From contig NZ_QUHR01000010.1 of NCBI RefSeq assembly GCF_003479605.1, positions 46,098 to 110,097 of the forward strand: 64,000 nucleotides of DNA, given 5' to 3'. Below the pieces are notes generated by a model. That model saw nothing but the letters and a program-made list of their open reading frames with translations. It was not told the origin of the DNA and made no database searches. Shown in pieces: positions 44,156-52,259 of the stretch (the first letter of the stretch is position 1; each line of letters opens with the position of its first letter). The stretch is from Roseburia sp. AF12-17LB (GTDB lineage Bacteria; Bacillota; Clostridia; Lachnospirales; Lachnospiraceae). A program made the position numbers and the translations under genes.

Positions 44156-45958
44156 ATGGAACAGAAAAAGGTCAGATATGCGGCACTGTATGAGAGATTA
44201 TCAAGAGATGATGAGCTGAAAGGCGAATCAAACAGCATAACCAACCAAAAAGCATATCTCGAAGATTATATAAAGTCCCAAGGAATAACAAACTATCGCC
44301 ACTTTACAGATGACGGTTATTCCGGTACCGGTTTTGATAGACCCGGATTTCAAGCCATGATAGCCGCAGTCGAAGCCGGAGAAGTAGATGTGGTGTGCGT
44401 GAAAGACCTCTCAAGGTTCGGTCGTAACTATCTGAAAGTCGGCTTCTATACGGAAATGCTTTTTCCTGATAAGGGTGTCCGTTTCATTGCCATCAATAAC
44501 GGAGTTGACAGTGCAAACCCGACAGATAATGATTTCACACCGTTTATGAACATCATGAATGAATGGTATGCCAAGGATACAAGTAACAAAATCCGAGCTG
44601 TGTTCAAAGCAAGAATGCAGAACGGCAAGCGTTGTAGCGGAGCAATTCCATACGGCTATAAGCGAGACCCTGAAGATAAAAATCATCTTTTGATTGATGA
44701 GGAAGCGGCTGATGTAGTCCGCAGGATTTATCAGATGGTACTTGACGGTATGGGAGCAAAGGCGATTGCCGATAAGCTGTCCGAAGATAAGGTGCTGATA
44801 CCGTCCGCATATTTGGAGCAATGCAAAAATGGAAATGTCAGCAGAAACCACAGCTACCATGACCCTTACCGTTGGAATAACACTGCCGTTGGATATATTC
44901 TTGATAAACAGGAATATATGGGGCATACGGTGTTGGGCAAGACGGTTCGTGAAAATTTCAAGTCAAAGAAACGCCGAAAGGCTACTCCTGATGAGCTGAT
45001 GATTTTTCCCAATACCCATGAAGCCATCATTGATGAAGAAACATGGCATACGGTTCAGCGAGTGAGAAAGCGAAAGAAAAAGAAACTTGCCAACGGAACT
45101 TATTCCCATAGACTTTCAGGTATGGTATTTTGTGCTGATTGTGGTTCAAAGTTATCCTATCGCAGTCCGCACTCACAGCACCGTCCTGACGGAAAAATCT
45201 ACGATGCAGACAGTGCTTTTTCGTGTTCAAGTTATCGTCAGATGTACAGGGATTGCACCATGCACTTTGTGAAAGCTTCCGTATTGGAAACGTTGGCATT
45301 GGAATCGGTTCAGAAAGTTGCCGCTTATGTGTTGGAAAATGAAGAAGCCTTTGTAGAGCGTATTCAGGAACAATGGAACATCGCACAGTCTGACGGCATA
45401 GCAACGGCACGAAAAGAGATTATCAGTACAGAAAGACGAATTGCAGAGCTTGATAATTTGGTAAAAGGTCTTTATGAGGGCAATATGTCCGGCAAGATAC
45501 CTGACAGGCAGTTTGAAAAGCTCATGGCACAGTATGACAGCGAACAGGTAGAGCTTGAAAATAGGCTGACGGAATTAAAAGAAGCATTGGAGGAAAGCAA
45601 CAGCAACGCCGCAAAGCCGAGTAAGTTTATCGCTCTTGTCAGAAAATATCGTGATTATACGGAGCTGACTGACATGATGCTCAATGAATTTATTGAGAAA
45701 ATCGTGGTGCATGAAGCAGATAAATCCACAGGGGACAGAATTCAGAGAATAGACATTCACTTCAATTTCATCGGTCAGTTTGAGCTGCCACAGGTTGAAG
45801 AAAAAACGCCGGAGCAGATTGCAAAGGAAGAAAAAGCCCTTGCCGCAAGGAACAGAGAACGAGAACAAAACAAGCTGCGTATGCGTCGTGTACGAGCTGA
45901 ACAAAAAGCCGCTAAAGAAGCAGCACAGCGAGAAGCGAAAGGAGAAAAAACAGCATGA
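44156..45958 (+). CDS. tnpX: Large serine recombinase, TnpX-like
   Basis: A 600-aa site-specific recombinase expected to excise and insert the element as a circle. The N-terminal resolvase domain has the catalytic serine S16 in YERLSRDDE and the helix DLSRFGRNYLKVG. The recombinase domain (residues about 170-300) has YGYKRDPEDKNHLLID. A zinc ribbon follows at about 325-370 (CADCGSK ... SCSS ... DC), then a coiled coil and a DUF4368-like C-terminus rich in Lys/Glu. AAAGGAGG lies 7 nt before the ATG. Its stop overlaps the tnpV start by 4 bp. It begins only 97 bp from the element end, as in Tn4451. Confidence 0.95.
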   Translation: MEQKKVRYAALYERLSRDDELKGESNSITNQKAYLEDYIKSQGITNYRHFTDDGYSGTGFDRPGFQAMIAAVEAGEVDVVCVKDLSRFGRNYLKVGFYTEMLFPDKGVRFIAINNGVDSANPTDNDFTPFMNIMNEWYAKDTSNKIRAVFKARMQNGKRCSGAIPYGYKRDPEDKNHLLIDEEAADVVRRIYQMVLDGMGAKAIADKLSEDKVLIPSAYLEQCKNGNVSRNHSYHDPYRWNNTAVGYILDKQEYMGHTVLGKTVRENFKSKKRRKATPDELMIFPNTHEAIIDEETWHTVQRVRKRKKKKLANGTYSHRLSGMVFCADCGSKLSYRSPHSQHRPDGKIYDADSAFSCSSYRQMYRDCTMHFVKASVLETLALESVQKVAAYVLENEEAFVERIQEQWNIAQSDGIATARKEIISTERRIAELDNLVKGLYEGNMSGKIPDRQFEKLMAQYDSEQVELENRLTELKEALEESNSNAAKPSKFIALVRKYRDYTELTDMMLNEFIEKIVVHEADKSTGDRIQRIDIHFNFIGQFELPQVEEKTPEQIAKEEKALAARNREREQNKLRMRRVRAEQKAAKEAAQREAKGEKTA

Positions 45959-46332
45959 AAGAATTAAAGCCAAGAATCCATGAAAACGGAATCGACTACA
46001 TTCTTGTGGGAGATTATTATCTGCCGGATTTAAAATTGCCGGAGGACAACCGCTCCATTGGGCATTGGGGCAGACTTCATAAAGCCTATTTGAAGATGTA
46101 CCGCCCAGCTATTTATAGTGAGCTTGTTCTGACTTGCAAACTACACACCGTTCTTGCTGATTTGAATGAACAGGCAATGGAACGATGTGATTTGATAACC
46201 AGACAGATGGCACAAGCTGAGGGTGTAAGCGAGCAGATGAAAGCAGAAAATCAGATGTTGTGGGTACAGTCTATGAACTCAATCCGCAATCGTGCGGAGG
46301 AAATCATCAAGCATGAGCTTATCTATGTATGA
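45955..46332 (+). CDS. tnpV: Transposon-encoded protein TnpV
   Basis: A 125-aa protein of the TnpV family known from Tn4451. GDYYLPDLKLPEDNRSIGHWGRLHKAYLK is split over its conserved N-terminal half, and the C-terminus is helical. Its function is unproven; it travels with TnpX and is often translationally coupled, as here through ATGA overlap. It could be an accessory DNA-binding protein for excision (inference). Confidence 0.88.
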   Translation: MKELKPRIHENGIDYILVGDYYLPDLKLPEDNRSIGHWGRLHKAYLKMYRPAIYSELVLTCKLHTVLADLNEQAMERCDLITRQMAQAEGVSEQMKAENQMLWVQSMNSIRNRAEEIIKHELIYV

Positions 46333-46396
46333 GCTTTTAAGGTAGCAATAAGCGAAAAAAGACGGATTCAGAACTGACAATTTTATATCGTAATTT

Positions 46397-46442
46397 AAGC
46401 GACAGGTATATCCATAGAGGAAAAGACTTGTCGCTTTTATTA
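46397..46442 (+). terminator. Terminator after tnpX-tnpV
   Basis: AAGCGACA (46397-46404) pairs with TGTCGCTT (46429-46436) around a 24-nt loop and is followed by TTATTATAT. It separates tnpV from the next small gene. Confidence 0.65.
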
Positions 46443-46476
46443 TATCCCAAACACACATTTTAAGGAGGAAAACACT

Positions 46477-46722
46477 ATGACTATGAACATCAATGAAAAG
46501 AAAGCACTGTATGCCTTTGGCTGTCCGAACCATCAAGCAACAATTCAGCGTCTGCGTTTGTTGACGGCACTGACACCCGATCCGAGAACGAAGAAATTCT
46601 TTCTCAATCTCATTGTAAAGTTGAGTGATGACGATATGGAGAGCCGATACACTGACTTCTACTACGATGTAAGGATTGAAATGGAAAGTACCTTTTTTAA
46701 GGGCAGAAAATATGAACCGTAA
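46477..46722 (+). CDS. Small conserved mobile-element protein
   Basis: An 81-aa, mostly helical protein with no signal or span. MNINEKKALYAFGCPNHQAT and KLSDDDMESRYTDFYYDVR are the recognisable segments. AAGGAGG lies 8 nt before the ATG. Short acidic proteins of this kind recur in clostridial ICEs beside recombinase genes, but I do not assign a function. It is followed after 17 bp by another small gene. Confidence 0.65.
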   Translation: MTMNINEKKALYAFGCPNHQATIQRLRLLTALTPDPRTKKFFLNLIVKLSDDDMESRYTDFYYDVRIEMESTFFKGRKYEP

Positions 46723-46739
46723 ATATTGGAGGGATTACA

Positions 46740-47027
46740 ATGAAGCTGACTAAAGTAGAGAAAGAAACAATTATTTTGTTCAATGAAGCAGATAAAGAAG
46801 CACACATTCAGACTTACAATGCCGGACTGCGTAAGCGATTGGAAGCATTCAGCAAGAAGCACCCTGATTTGTGCCGACTTGATATGAGTATGGGACAAGG
46901 CGGTGTTTGCTATTATATTGATAAGTCAAGACTGTCTATTCGATTCCAACCGCCCATGAGTGAGGAACGTAGAAGAAAAGCAAGCGAGCTGGCGAAGCAA
47001 AATGGTTTCAACAGTCAGGGCAAATGA
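46740..47027 (+). CDS. Small conserved mobile-element protein (often mis-annotated as chaperone)
   Basis: A 95-aa soluble protein: KLTKVEKETIILFNEADKEA, then a Lys-rich middle, then GGVCYYIDKSRLSIRFQPPMSEE. It matches a family I recall from many Firmicute ICEs and Tn4451-like elements, with the pattern ExETIIxFNEADKxA; function unknown. GGAGG lies 8 nt before the ATG. It closes the left backbone block before the AT-rich cargo. Confidence 0.7.
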   Translation: MKLTKVEKETIILFNEADKEAHIQTYNAGLRKRLEAFSKKHPDLCRLDMSMGQGGVCYYIDKSRLSIRFQPPMSEERRRKASELAKQNGFNSQGK

Positions 47028-47051
47028 TGTGGCAATATGGGGCTGTTTGCA

Positions 47052-47085
47052 GTCAAAACATCGGGTCTGTACCCGATGTTTTGAC
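47052..47085. repeat. Perfect 15-bp palindromic hairpin at backbone-cargo boundary
   Basis: GTCAAAACATCGGGT and ACCCGATGTTTTGAC surround CTGT. No T-run follows on either strand. It lies between the left backbone genes and the ABC cargo; it may be a terminator remnant, a regulator site or a boundary repeat. Confidence 0.7.
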
Positions 47086-47175
47086 CGTTACATAAGACAG
47101 ATGGGGTAACTATCATCTATCGCTGTTTTTTCAAAATGGTATGGTTACGGTGCATTTTCTTATAAGAAATATGGA

Positions 47176-47204
47176 TAGAAAAATCATAATAGAAATGGTA
47201 TAAT
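47176..47204 (+). promoter_or_regulatory. Candidate extended -10 promoter of the ABC cargo
   Basis: TGGTATAAT (47196-47204) is an extended -10 with a perfect TATAAT box; the -35 (TAGAAA) is weak. It lies 89 bp before the ABC permease ATG. Confidence 0.5.
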
Positions 47205-47292
47205 TATCTTGAATATTGAGCCATAAATTAAAGGCTGTGAAGATAAAAAATAAAATAGTTTTCAATGGCAGAAAGGAGTTTAAGCGATTCAT

Positions 47293-49257
47293 ATGAAACA
47301 TATAAGAAACATTTTACTGCTTATTACAATCATCTTTGGATTTGTTATGCAGGCTGAAGTATATCAGAATATGCTGTGGAACTTTAACGGGGCATATTAC
47401 CTATCTTCTCAATATACAAGCGTTGATAATGATTTGGATTCTTTTATAGCCGATGCAGAGAAAGTTGCTCAAGAACATAATGTTCACATTTTTTCAACCT
47501 TTAATCGTAGAGTTTCAAATTATCAGACAAGACTTTCCATTTATGGTGATGATGCTACTATTCGTGATAGTCTTAAAAATAAGATGGATATTGAAGAAAA
47601 AACATATACTGCTCTGATAAGCGGAATTACAATAGTAGAATTTGAAAATTTTAACGAGGTGAAAAATACAGGTAACGGACAGGCAATTATGCTTAGTTAC
47701 ATCGGTGATAATGACGATGTGATTGCTACATATCAGGATTTGGCGGAAACCTATTCCATAACACAGCCGGAGTTTTGGCAATCAACGGAAACGGATATGA
47801 TGTTCATTGTCTGGGGATTAGTAGCGATATTGATGATTGTGTTGAACGTAGTTGAGGTAATACGCAGACAAAAGGAAGTAGTTGTGCGAGCTTCTCTCGG
47901 AGAAAGTGCTGCCATAATTGCACTTAAATCCGCAGTGGTTGATATTATTTCGTATATTGTTTTATTTGTTTTAGCGAAACTGCTTGTTGCTCAATTTATA
48001 TCAGGAGCGTATGAAAATAAACTCGTTTTGGCGGTATATTGTATTGGTGCAGTCCTTTCCGTAGTTCCTTATTGTGTATTTGTTCGTTTTGATGTTAGAA
48101 AAGCCTTTGCCAATGCTTCGGATAAAAAAGGAATGTTTTATCTTCTGAATGGGCTTAAAGTGATTGCGACTGCGATGACTATTTTTACGATTACAACGAA
48201 TCTTAGCAGTATTCAAGGAAATTTGTTTACAAGCTCAGATATTTTAGAAAATCACTACAAAGATAGTTATTTTGGTATTATGATGCTTGATGCTCCTTTT
48301 GAAGAAAATGATGAGGAATCGGTAGAGGTAAAATTTTGGAACGAACTTTATGAAAACGAGTATAACAACATAAATCCGGTAATTTGCATAGGAAGTCAAA
48401 TAGGTGATATGGGTAACTATATTTTTGTGAATCATAACGCAAAAGATATGTTGCAAGGTTTTTCTGATAAACTTACCGAAGATGATGAAAAGGCAGACAT
48501 GGTAGTCTTTATTCCAAAGGGAAGAAATGTGGAATCGTACAAAAATACTGCAAAAGAAGAAATTGTTTCGCTTGCAAAAAATGCAGAAGAACTAAGAGTT
48601 GTTTATAAAGAGTATTCAGGTACAGAAAAGTTTTATTATCTTAACTCAAACAGAGAAGAAGCTGTTGATGGTTTGTCGAGAGTGACAAACCCGATTATAA
48701 TTTATCAGGCGAATGAGTCTGTTACATTGAATGGTGGTTATATTGAAACAGGGACATATAACGGAGAGGTAATTTATAGTAGTGATGAAAGCACAATTCG
48801 GGATATTGCAAATAAATATTCTTCACAGTTAGGTTCACACTACTTTATGCTGACAAACGTCGGTGAAGATTACTCTTATAGTCATAACTTCCTTGTAAAA
48901 CTGATTGGGTTTATAAGTTCCCTTTGTATATTGGTATTGTTATTGGATATAGCAGTAATCGTATCTGAGGTGAAAATGGAATTTAGATTGCGTTCTATGG
49001 AAATCTCACTCAAAAAGGTTTTGGGGTATAGATTTTACGAAAGACACAAAAGACTTATTTCCGTTAATCTCATAGAAAATTTGATTGTAGTGTTGATAGT
49101 TTGTATCGCTTCGATGTTTATGTCTAATGCAAGTGCCTTAATTGCTTTAATAATTGGTGCATTGCTTACCATAATTGAAATGGCAATTATTTTCACAAAT
49201 ATTCTATGGGTTGAAAATACAAATATCTCAAAGTCCTTGAAAGGAGGCTGTTTATGA
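47293..49257 (+). CDS. Bacteriocin-associated integral membrane protein (lactococcin 972-type ABC permease)
   Basis: A 654-aa membrane protein with an N-terminal span, a long extracytoplasmic part, a group of spans at residues about 170-305, a second external domain and three C-terminal spans near 535-645. The layout and segments such as RRQKEVVVRASLGES and MEFRLRSMEISLKKVLGYR fit the family of bacteriocin-associated seven-span proteins that pair with a lactococcin 972-group ATPase. It overlaps the ATPase start by 4 bp. Base composition is clearly more AT-rich than the flanking transposon genes, suggesting separate acquisition. Its role is export of, or immunity to, a peptide; substrate unknown. 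Confidence 0.82.
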   Translation: MKHIRNILLLITIIFGFVMQAEVYQNMLWNFNGAYYLSSQYTSVDNDLDSFIADAEKVAQEHNVHIFSTFNRRVSNYQTRLSIYGDDATIRDSLKNKMDIEEKTYTALISGITIVEFENFNEVKNTGNGQAIMLSYIGDNDDVIATYQDLAETYSITQPEFWQSTETDMMFIVWGLVAILMIVLNVVEVIRRQKEVVVRASLGESAAIIALKSAVVDIISYIVLFVLAKLLVAQFISGAYENKLVLAVYCIGAVLSVVPYCVFVRFDVRKAFANASDKKGMFYLLNGLKVIATAMTIFTITTNLSSIQGNLFTSSDILENHYKDSYFGIMMLDAPFEENDEESVEVKFWNELYENEYNNINPVICIGSQIGDMGNYIFVNHNAKDMLQGFSDKLTEDDEKADMVVFIPKGRNVESYKNTAKEEIVSLAKNAEELRVVYKEYSGTEKFYYLNSNREEAVDGLSRVTNPIIIYQANESVTLNGGYIETGTYNGEVIYSSDESTIRDIANKYSSQLGSHYFMLTNVGEDYSYSHNFLVKLIGFISSLCILVLLLDIAVIVSEVKMEFRLRSMEISLKKVLGYRFYERHKRLISVNLIENLIVVLIVCIASMFMSNASALIALIIGALLTIIEMAIIFTNILWVENTNISKSLKGGCL

Positions 49258-49862
49258 TTAAAATTTGTGGCTTAAACAAAGCATTTGGTGATAAAGTCAT
49301 TTTCTCTAATTTTAATTTAGAGATACCGGATAAGAGTTTTGTGGCAATAAGCGGTGATAGTGGCAGTGGGAAAAGTACCTTACTCAATATGATTGGTGGA
49401 ATCGAAAAACCGAATAGTGGAAGTATTATTGTTGATGGGTTCGATGTCACGAAAGACAAAAATAAAAATTGTTTTTTTGCTGATACGGTTGGTTTTCTTT
49501 TTCAGAACTTTGCTTTGCTTGAAAATAAAACAGTTAAAGAAAATTTAAAGTTGATAAAGAAGTCAAGCCGTACCGATGTGTCTCTTAAAGAAGCTCTTTC
49601 TCGTGTAGGGCTATTGAATGAAGTGAATAAAAAGGTTTATCAATTATCTGGCGGCGAACAACAAAGAGTTGCTTTAGCTCGTCTTATGATGAAAAAGTGT
49701 TCTGTTGTTTTAGCAGATGAACCTACCGGTTCTCTCGATAAGAAAAACCGAGATATTGTGATGAATCTGTTGCACGAACTCAACGAAGAAGGTAAAACAG
49801 TTATTATCGTTACGCACGATCAGAGCATCATCGAAAATGAGCCGTATGTTGTAAAAATATAA
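49254..49862 (+). CDS. ABC ATPase, lactococcin 972 export/immunity group
   Basis: A 202-aa ATPase with Walker A GDSGSGKST (34-42), Q-loop FLFQNFALLENKTVKEN, signature LSGGEQQRVALARL, Walker B SVVLADEPTGSLD and the switch His in IIVTHDQ. It is short, with no extra C-terminal domain, as usual for the L_ocin_972 group and MacB-like exporters. It follows its permease by ATGA overlap. No bacteriocin precursor gene is visible in the element, which favours self-protection or capture of only the transport part. Confidence 0.88.
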   Translation: MIKICGLNKAFGDKVIFSNFNLEIPDKSFVAISGDSGSGKSTLLNMIGGIEKPNSGSIIVDGFDVTKDKNKNCFFADTVGFLFQNFALLENKTVKENLKLIKKSSRTDVSLKEALSRVGLLNEVNKKVYQLSGGEQQRVALARLMMKKCSVVLADEPTGSLDKKNRDIVMNLLHELNEEGKTVIIVTHDQSIIENEPYVVKI

Positions 49863-49895
49863 ATAATAAAATTCTATTCGCTGAAGAAGCAGCTA

Positions 49896-49932
49896 AGAGG
49901 ACGATAGCTTAAACTACCGCCCTCTTTTGTTT
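49896..49932 (+). terminator. Terminator after the ABC cargo
   Basis: AGAGG-CG-TAG pairs with CTA-CG-CCTCT (two mismatches) around CTTAAA, then TTTTGTTTT. It starts 33 bp after the ATPase stop. Confidence 0.6.
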
Positions 49933-49996
49933 TATCCATTTGCGGATTGTCAGCAATCTGCCACAACTGAATATGACCGTTAAGGTCAGATGAAGA

Positions 49997-50045
49997 AGCC
50001 GATGTATTTGAGCATAATGCAAAAATGTATCGGCTTTTCTTTTTG
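49997..50045 (+). terminator. Second hairpin terminator before the relaxase leader
   Basis: AAGCCGAT (49997-50004) pairs with ATCGGCTT (50030-50037) and is followed by TTCTTTTTG. It insulates the relaxase leader from cargo transcription. Confidence 0.65.
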
Positions 50046-50049
50046 TCAA

Positions 50050-50325
50050 AAAACTCCGGCGGAGAGTTTTGCAAAAACCGAATGAGCCTGATTGAGCCGA
50101 GTGGGTGTGTGGCGAGGTCAGCTTGTTCGGACAGGAGTACAGAGGGTGCAACCCTTTGTGCTGGGTACAGGGTCGCAGAATCCCTGTGCAGGTCAAGGAC
50201 GGCAGTCTTGCCCAGTTAAGTGACGCTTCGTCACTTAGTACTGGGTATTACTTGTCGCAAAATTGCTCAAGGAATCGGCTTCGCCGTCCACTCCCCTGTC
50301 GGGGAAAGAAAGATTGGAGGGAAAA
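50050..50325 (+). other. Structured leader / candidate oriT region upstream of the relaxase
   Basis: These 276 bp have no convincing gene. Two adjacent 28-bp units, 50137-50164 and 50165-50192, share GTACAG at the start and TGTGCnGG at the end while their inner arms differ but still pair (AGGGT/ACCCT; ACAGGG/CCCTGT). A third, longer hairpin follows at 50212-50244 (TAAGTGACG/CGTCACTTA with outer CCAGT/ACTGG), and a short CCCCTGTCGGGG ends the region. It could be a noncoding RNA leader, the oriT of the element, or both. Confidence 0.55.
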
Positions 50326-50329
50326 TGAA

Positions 50330-51562
50330 ATGAGATTAACAAGGCACAATGGCAGAGCCGGAAAACATGGCACTTACAATCCGAAGCACAATGACCGCAG
50401 CTTTGATTTAGAAAACAGCGAGCATATCAATGCAGAGCTGGCAAAGAAAAATGTGTATTGGGATTGTTACAACGGCTTCCGAAGTCTTGCCAAAGAGGAA
50501 CTTCTTGCAGACACCTTTGAAGAAGTTGAGGAGATGTTCTACTCCTCTCAATATCGAAATCATGTGGAATCGCAGAATCAAAGGAATGAGAAAAACAGAC
50601 ACCCTGAGCGTAACCGTACTACTTCGGATTTGCTCAAAAACAAAAAGACAGCACCGGAAGAAACCATCTTTCAGATTGGAACGATTGACAACCATGTTCC
50701 GCCGGAAATTCTTCTTCAGGTTGTTACGGATTTTTTGGTTGAGCTTGATACAAGGTTCGGTAAAAATGTTCATATCCTCGATTGGGCATTGCACTTAGAT
50801 GAGGGTACTCCCCATATTCACGAAAGACATGTTTTTGATTGTGAGAATAGTTACGGAGAGGTTGCCCCACAACAGGAAAAGGCATTGGAAGAATTGGGAT
50901 TTGAACTTCCTGACCCGACACAGAAGCCCAGCAAAATAAACAACCGAAAGAAAACTTTCGATTCCGTCTGTCGTGTCATTCTCTTTAATATTACAAAAAA
51001 ATATGGTCTGGACTTAGAGGAAGAACCGGAATACGGCGGTCGTGCTTATCTTGAAAAACAGGACTATATCCTGATGAAGCAGAAACAGCAGATGGAGCAA
51101 CAGGAGAAAAAGCTGGAGGAGCTGACTGTTAAAATTGAAGATATTGAAACGCTGGTAGATGAAGTTGCCGATGTTGCCTACGATAAGGCAGTTGAGGTTG
51201 TGAGCGATACCGTCCGCATGGAAACCCATAAAGAAGATATTCGTTTGATTGAGGAAACTCAGAATTGGTTACGCTCGCCGGAGCGTAAAGCACCAAAGAA
51301 AGAGCGTGAGTATGCCATTGACCGATTGGACGGTGTGGTTAAGAAAATCAGGAACTCCATGCAGAATGCGTTGAATAAGCTTCAAACCGTTTTGATGAAG
51401 CCATCTGTTAAGAACGCCGGAAAGGAAAAAATCAAAGAGAAAGCAAAGGAATCCATTTATTCCAAACTTGCAAGGGCAAAGATTTCGGCAGACACAGACA
51501 ATCAGGCAAGATGGGAACAGCAGAAACATCAGACAAACAGAAAAAAGGATATGGAACTTTAA
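50330..51562 (+). CDS. tnpZ: Mob-family relaxase (TnpZ-like mobilisation protein)
   Basis: A 410-aa protein that should nick the element's oriT and pilot the strand in helper-dependent conjugation. The catalytic histidine motif is HLDEGTPHIHERH (H155, H162, H164), the HxDExxPHxH pattern of the Mob/Pre family. N-terminal RLTRHNGRAGKHGTYNPKHN holds other conserved parts, and the C-terminal half is a coiled coil. ATG 50330 is chosen for its GGAGG 9 nt upstream; the frame is open back to 50105 through the structured leader. The position matches TnpZ of Tn4451. Confidence 0.88.
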   Translation: MRLTRHNGRAGKHGTYNPKHNDRSFDLENSEHINAELAKKNVYWDCYNGFRSLAKEELLADTFEEVEEMFYSSQYRNHVESQNQRNEKNRHPERNRTTSDLLKNKKTAPEETIFQIGTIDNHVPPEILLQVVTDFLVELDTRFGKNVHILDWALHLDEGTPHIHERHVFDCENSYGEVAPQQEKALEELGFELPDPTQKPSKINNRKKTFDSVCRVILFNITKKYGLDLEEEPEYGGRAYLEKQDYILMKQKQQMEQQEKKLEELTVKIEDIETLVDEVADVAYDKAVEVVSDTVRMETHKEDIRLIEETQNWLRSPERKAPKKEREYAIDRLDGVVKKIRNSMQNALNKLQTVLMKPSVKNAGKEKIKEKAKESIYSKLARAKISADTDNQARWEQQKHQTNRKKDMEL

Positions 51563-51626
51563 GGCACTTGCCATTTTCGATTTTGAGAATGTCGGGTGCT
51601 TTTTGTATTTGGGAGGTGGTTAAGAA

Positions 51627-52259
51627 TTGAATGTATTTGAAGCTGTGAAACAGTCCGTTAGCACAAGAGAGGTTGCGGAGATGTACGGAATTAAAGTCAG
51701 AAGAAACGGTATGGCTTGCTGTCCGTTCCATGATGACCGGAATCCCAGCATGAAGTTAGACAATCGTTTCCATTGTTTCGGTTGTGGTGCTGACGGAGAC
51801 GCTATTGATTTTGTAGCAAAGCTATATGGACTGTCTTTGAAAGAAGCTGCTGTCAAGATAGCTGATGATTTTGGAATCAGCTACAACTTGAAGCATAAGG
51901 CAAGCGTAAGGGCAAGAATCAGAGAGCCTACGGATATGGAAAAAGTCCGTAAGGAGAAACAGCATTGTATGACGGTGCTGAGTGATTACCGCCGTCTACT
52001 GTTGGAGTGGGAACGCACCTGTTCCCCTGTTACTCTTGATGAAGAATGGAATCCGCTATTTGTGGAAGCCCTACACAAAAAAGATTATATCGACTATCTG
52101 CTGGATCTGCTGACAGACACACCGCAGATAGAGATGAAAGCTCTTGTGGCAGAGCTTGGAGAGGAGGTGAGAAAAATTGAGAGAAGAATTACAGAGCTGT
52201 CCGCAGACAGCCACAATCGAAGAAGTCCGAAACAGCTTGGAGCAGACACAGAAAGGTAA
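51627..52259 (+). CDS. CHC2 zinc-finger DNA primase-like protein
   Basis: A 210-aa protein whose first 100 residues are the zinc-binding CHC2 domain of DnaG primases: C32, H35, C50 and C53 in CCPFHDDRNPSMKL and FHCFGCGADGDAID. No TOPRIM catalytic domain follows; the rest is helical. It starts at TTG 51627 (GGGAGG about 10 nt upstream). Its last 83 bp overlap the next gene in another frame. Together they resemble a split primase-helicase for element replication. Confidence 0.88.
   Translation: MNVFEAVKQSVSTREVAEMYGIKVRRNGMACCPFHDDRNPSMKLDNRFHCFGCGADGDAIDFVAKLYGLSLKEAAVKIADDFGISYNLKHKASVRARIREPTDMEKVRKEKQHCMTVLSDYRRLLLEWERTCSPVTLDEEWNPLFVEALHKKDYIDYLLDLLTDTPQIEMKALVAELGEEVRKIERRITELSADSHNRRSPKQLGADTER

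Noticed and set aside
47028..47292. A lactococcin-972-like precursor gene ahead of the ABC pair.
   Set aside because: No open frame with start, ribosome site and leader of about 90 codons on either strand; the region is a palindrome and promoter.
50105..50329. N-terminal extension of the relaxase through the leader.
   Set aside because: The frame is open but has no ribosome site at 50105, runs through tandem hairpins, and the Mob family begins near MRLTRHNGRAGKHG with its own GGAGG.
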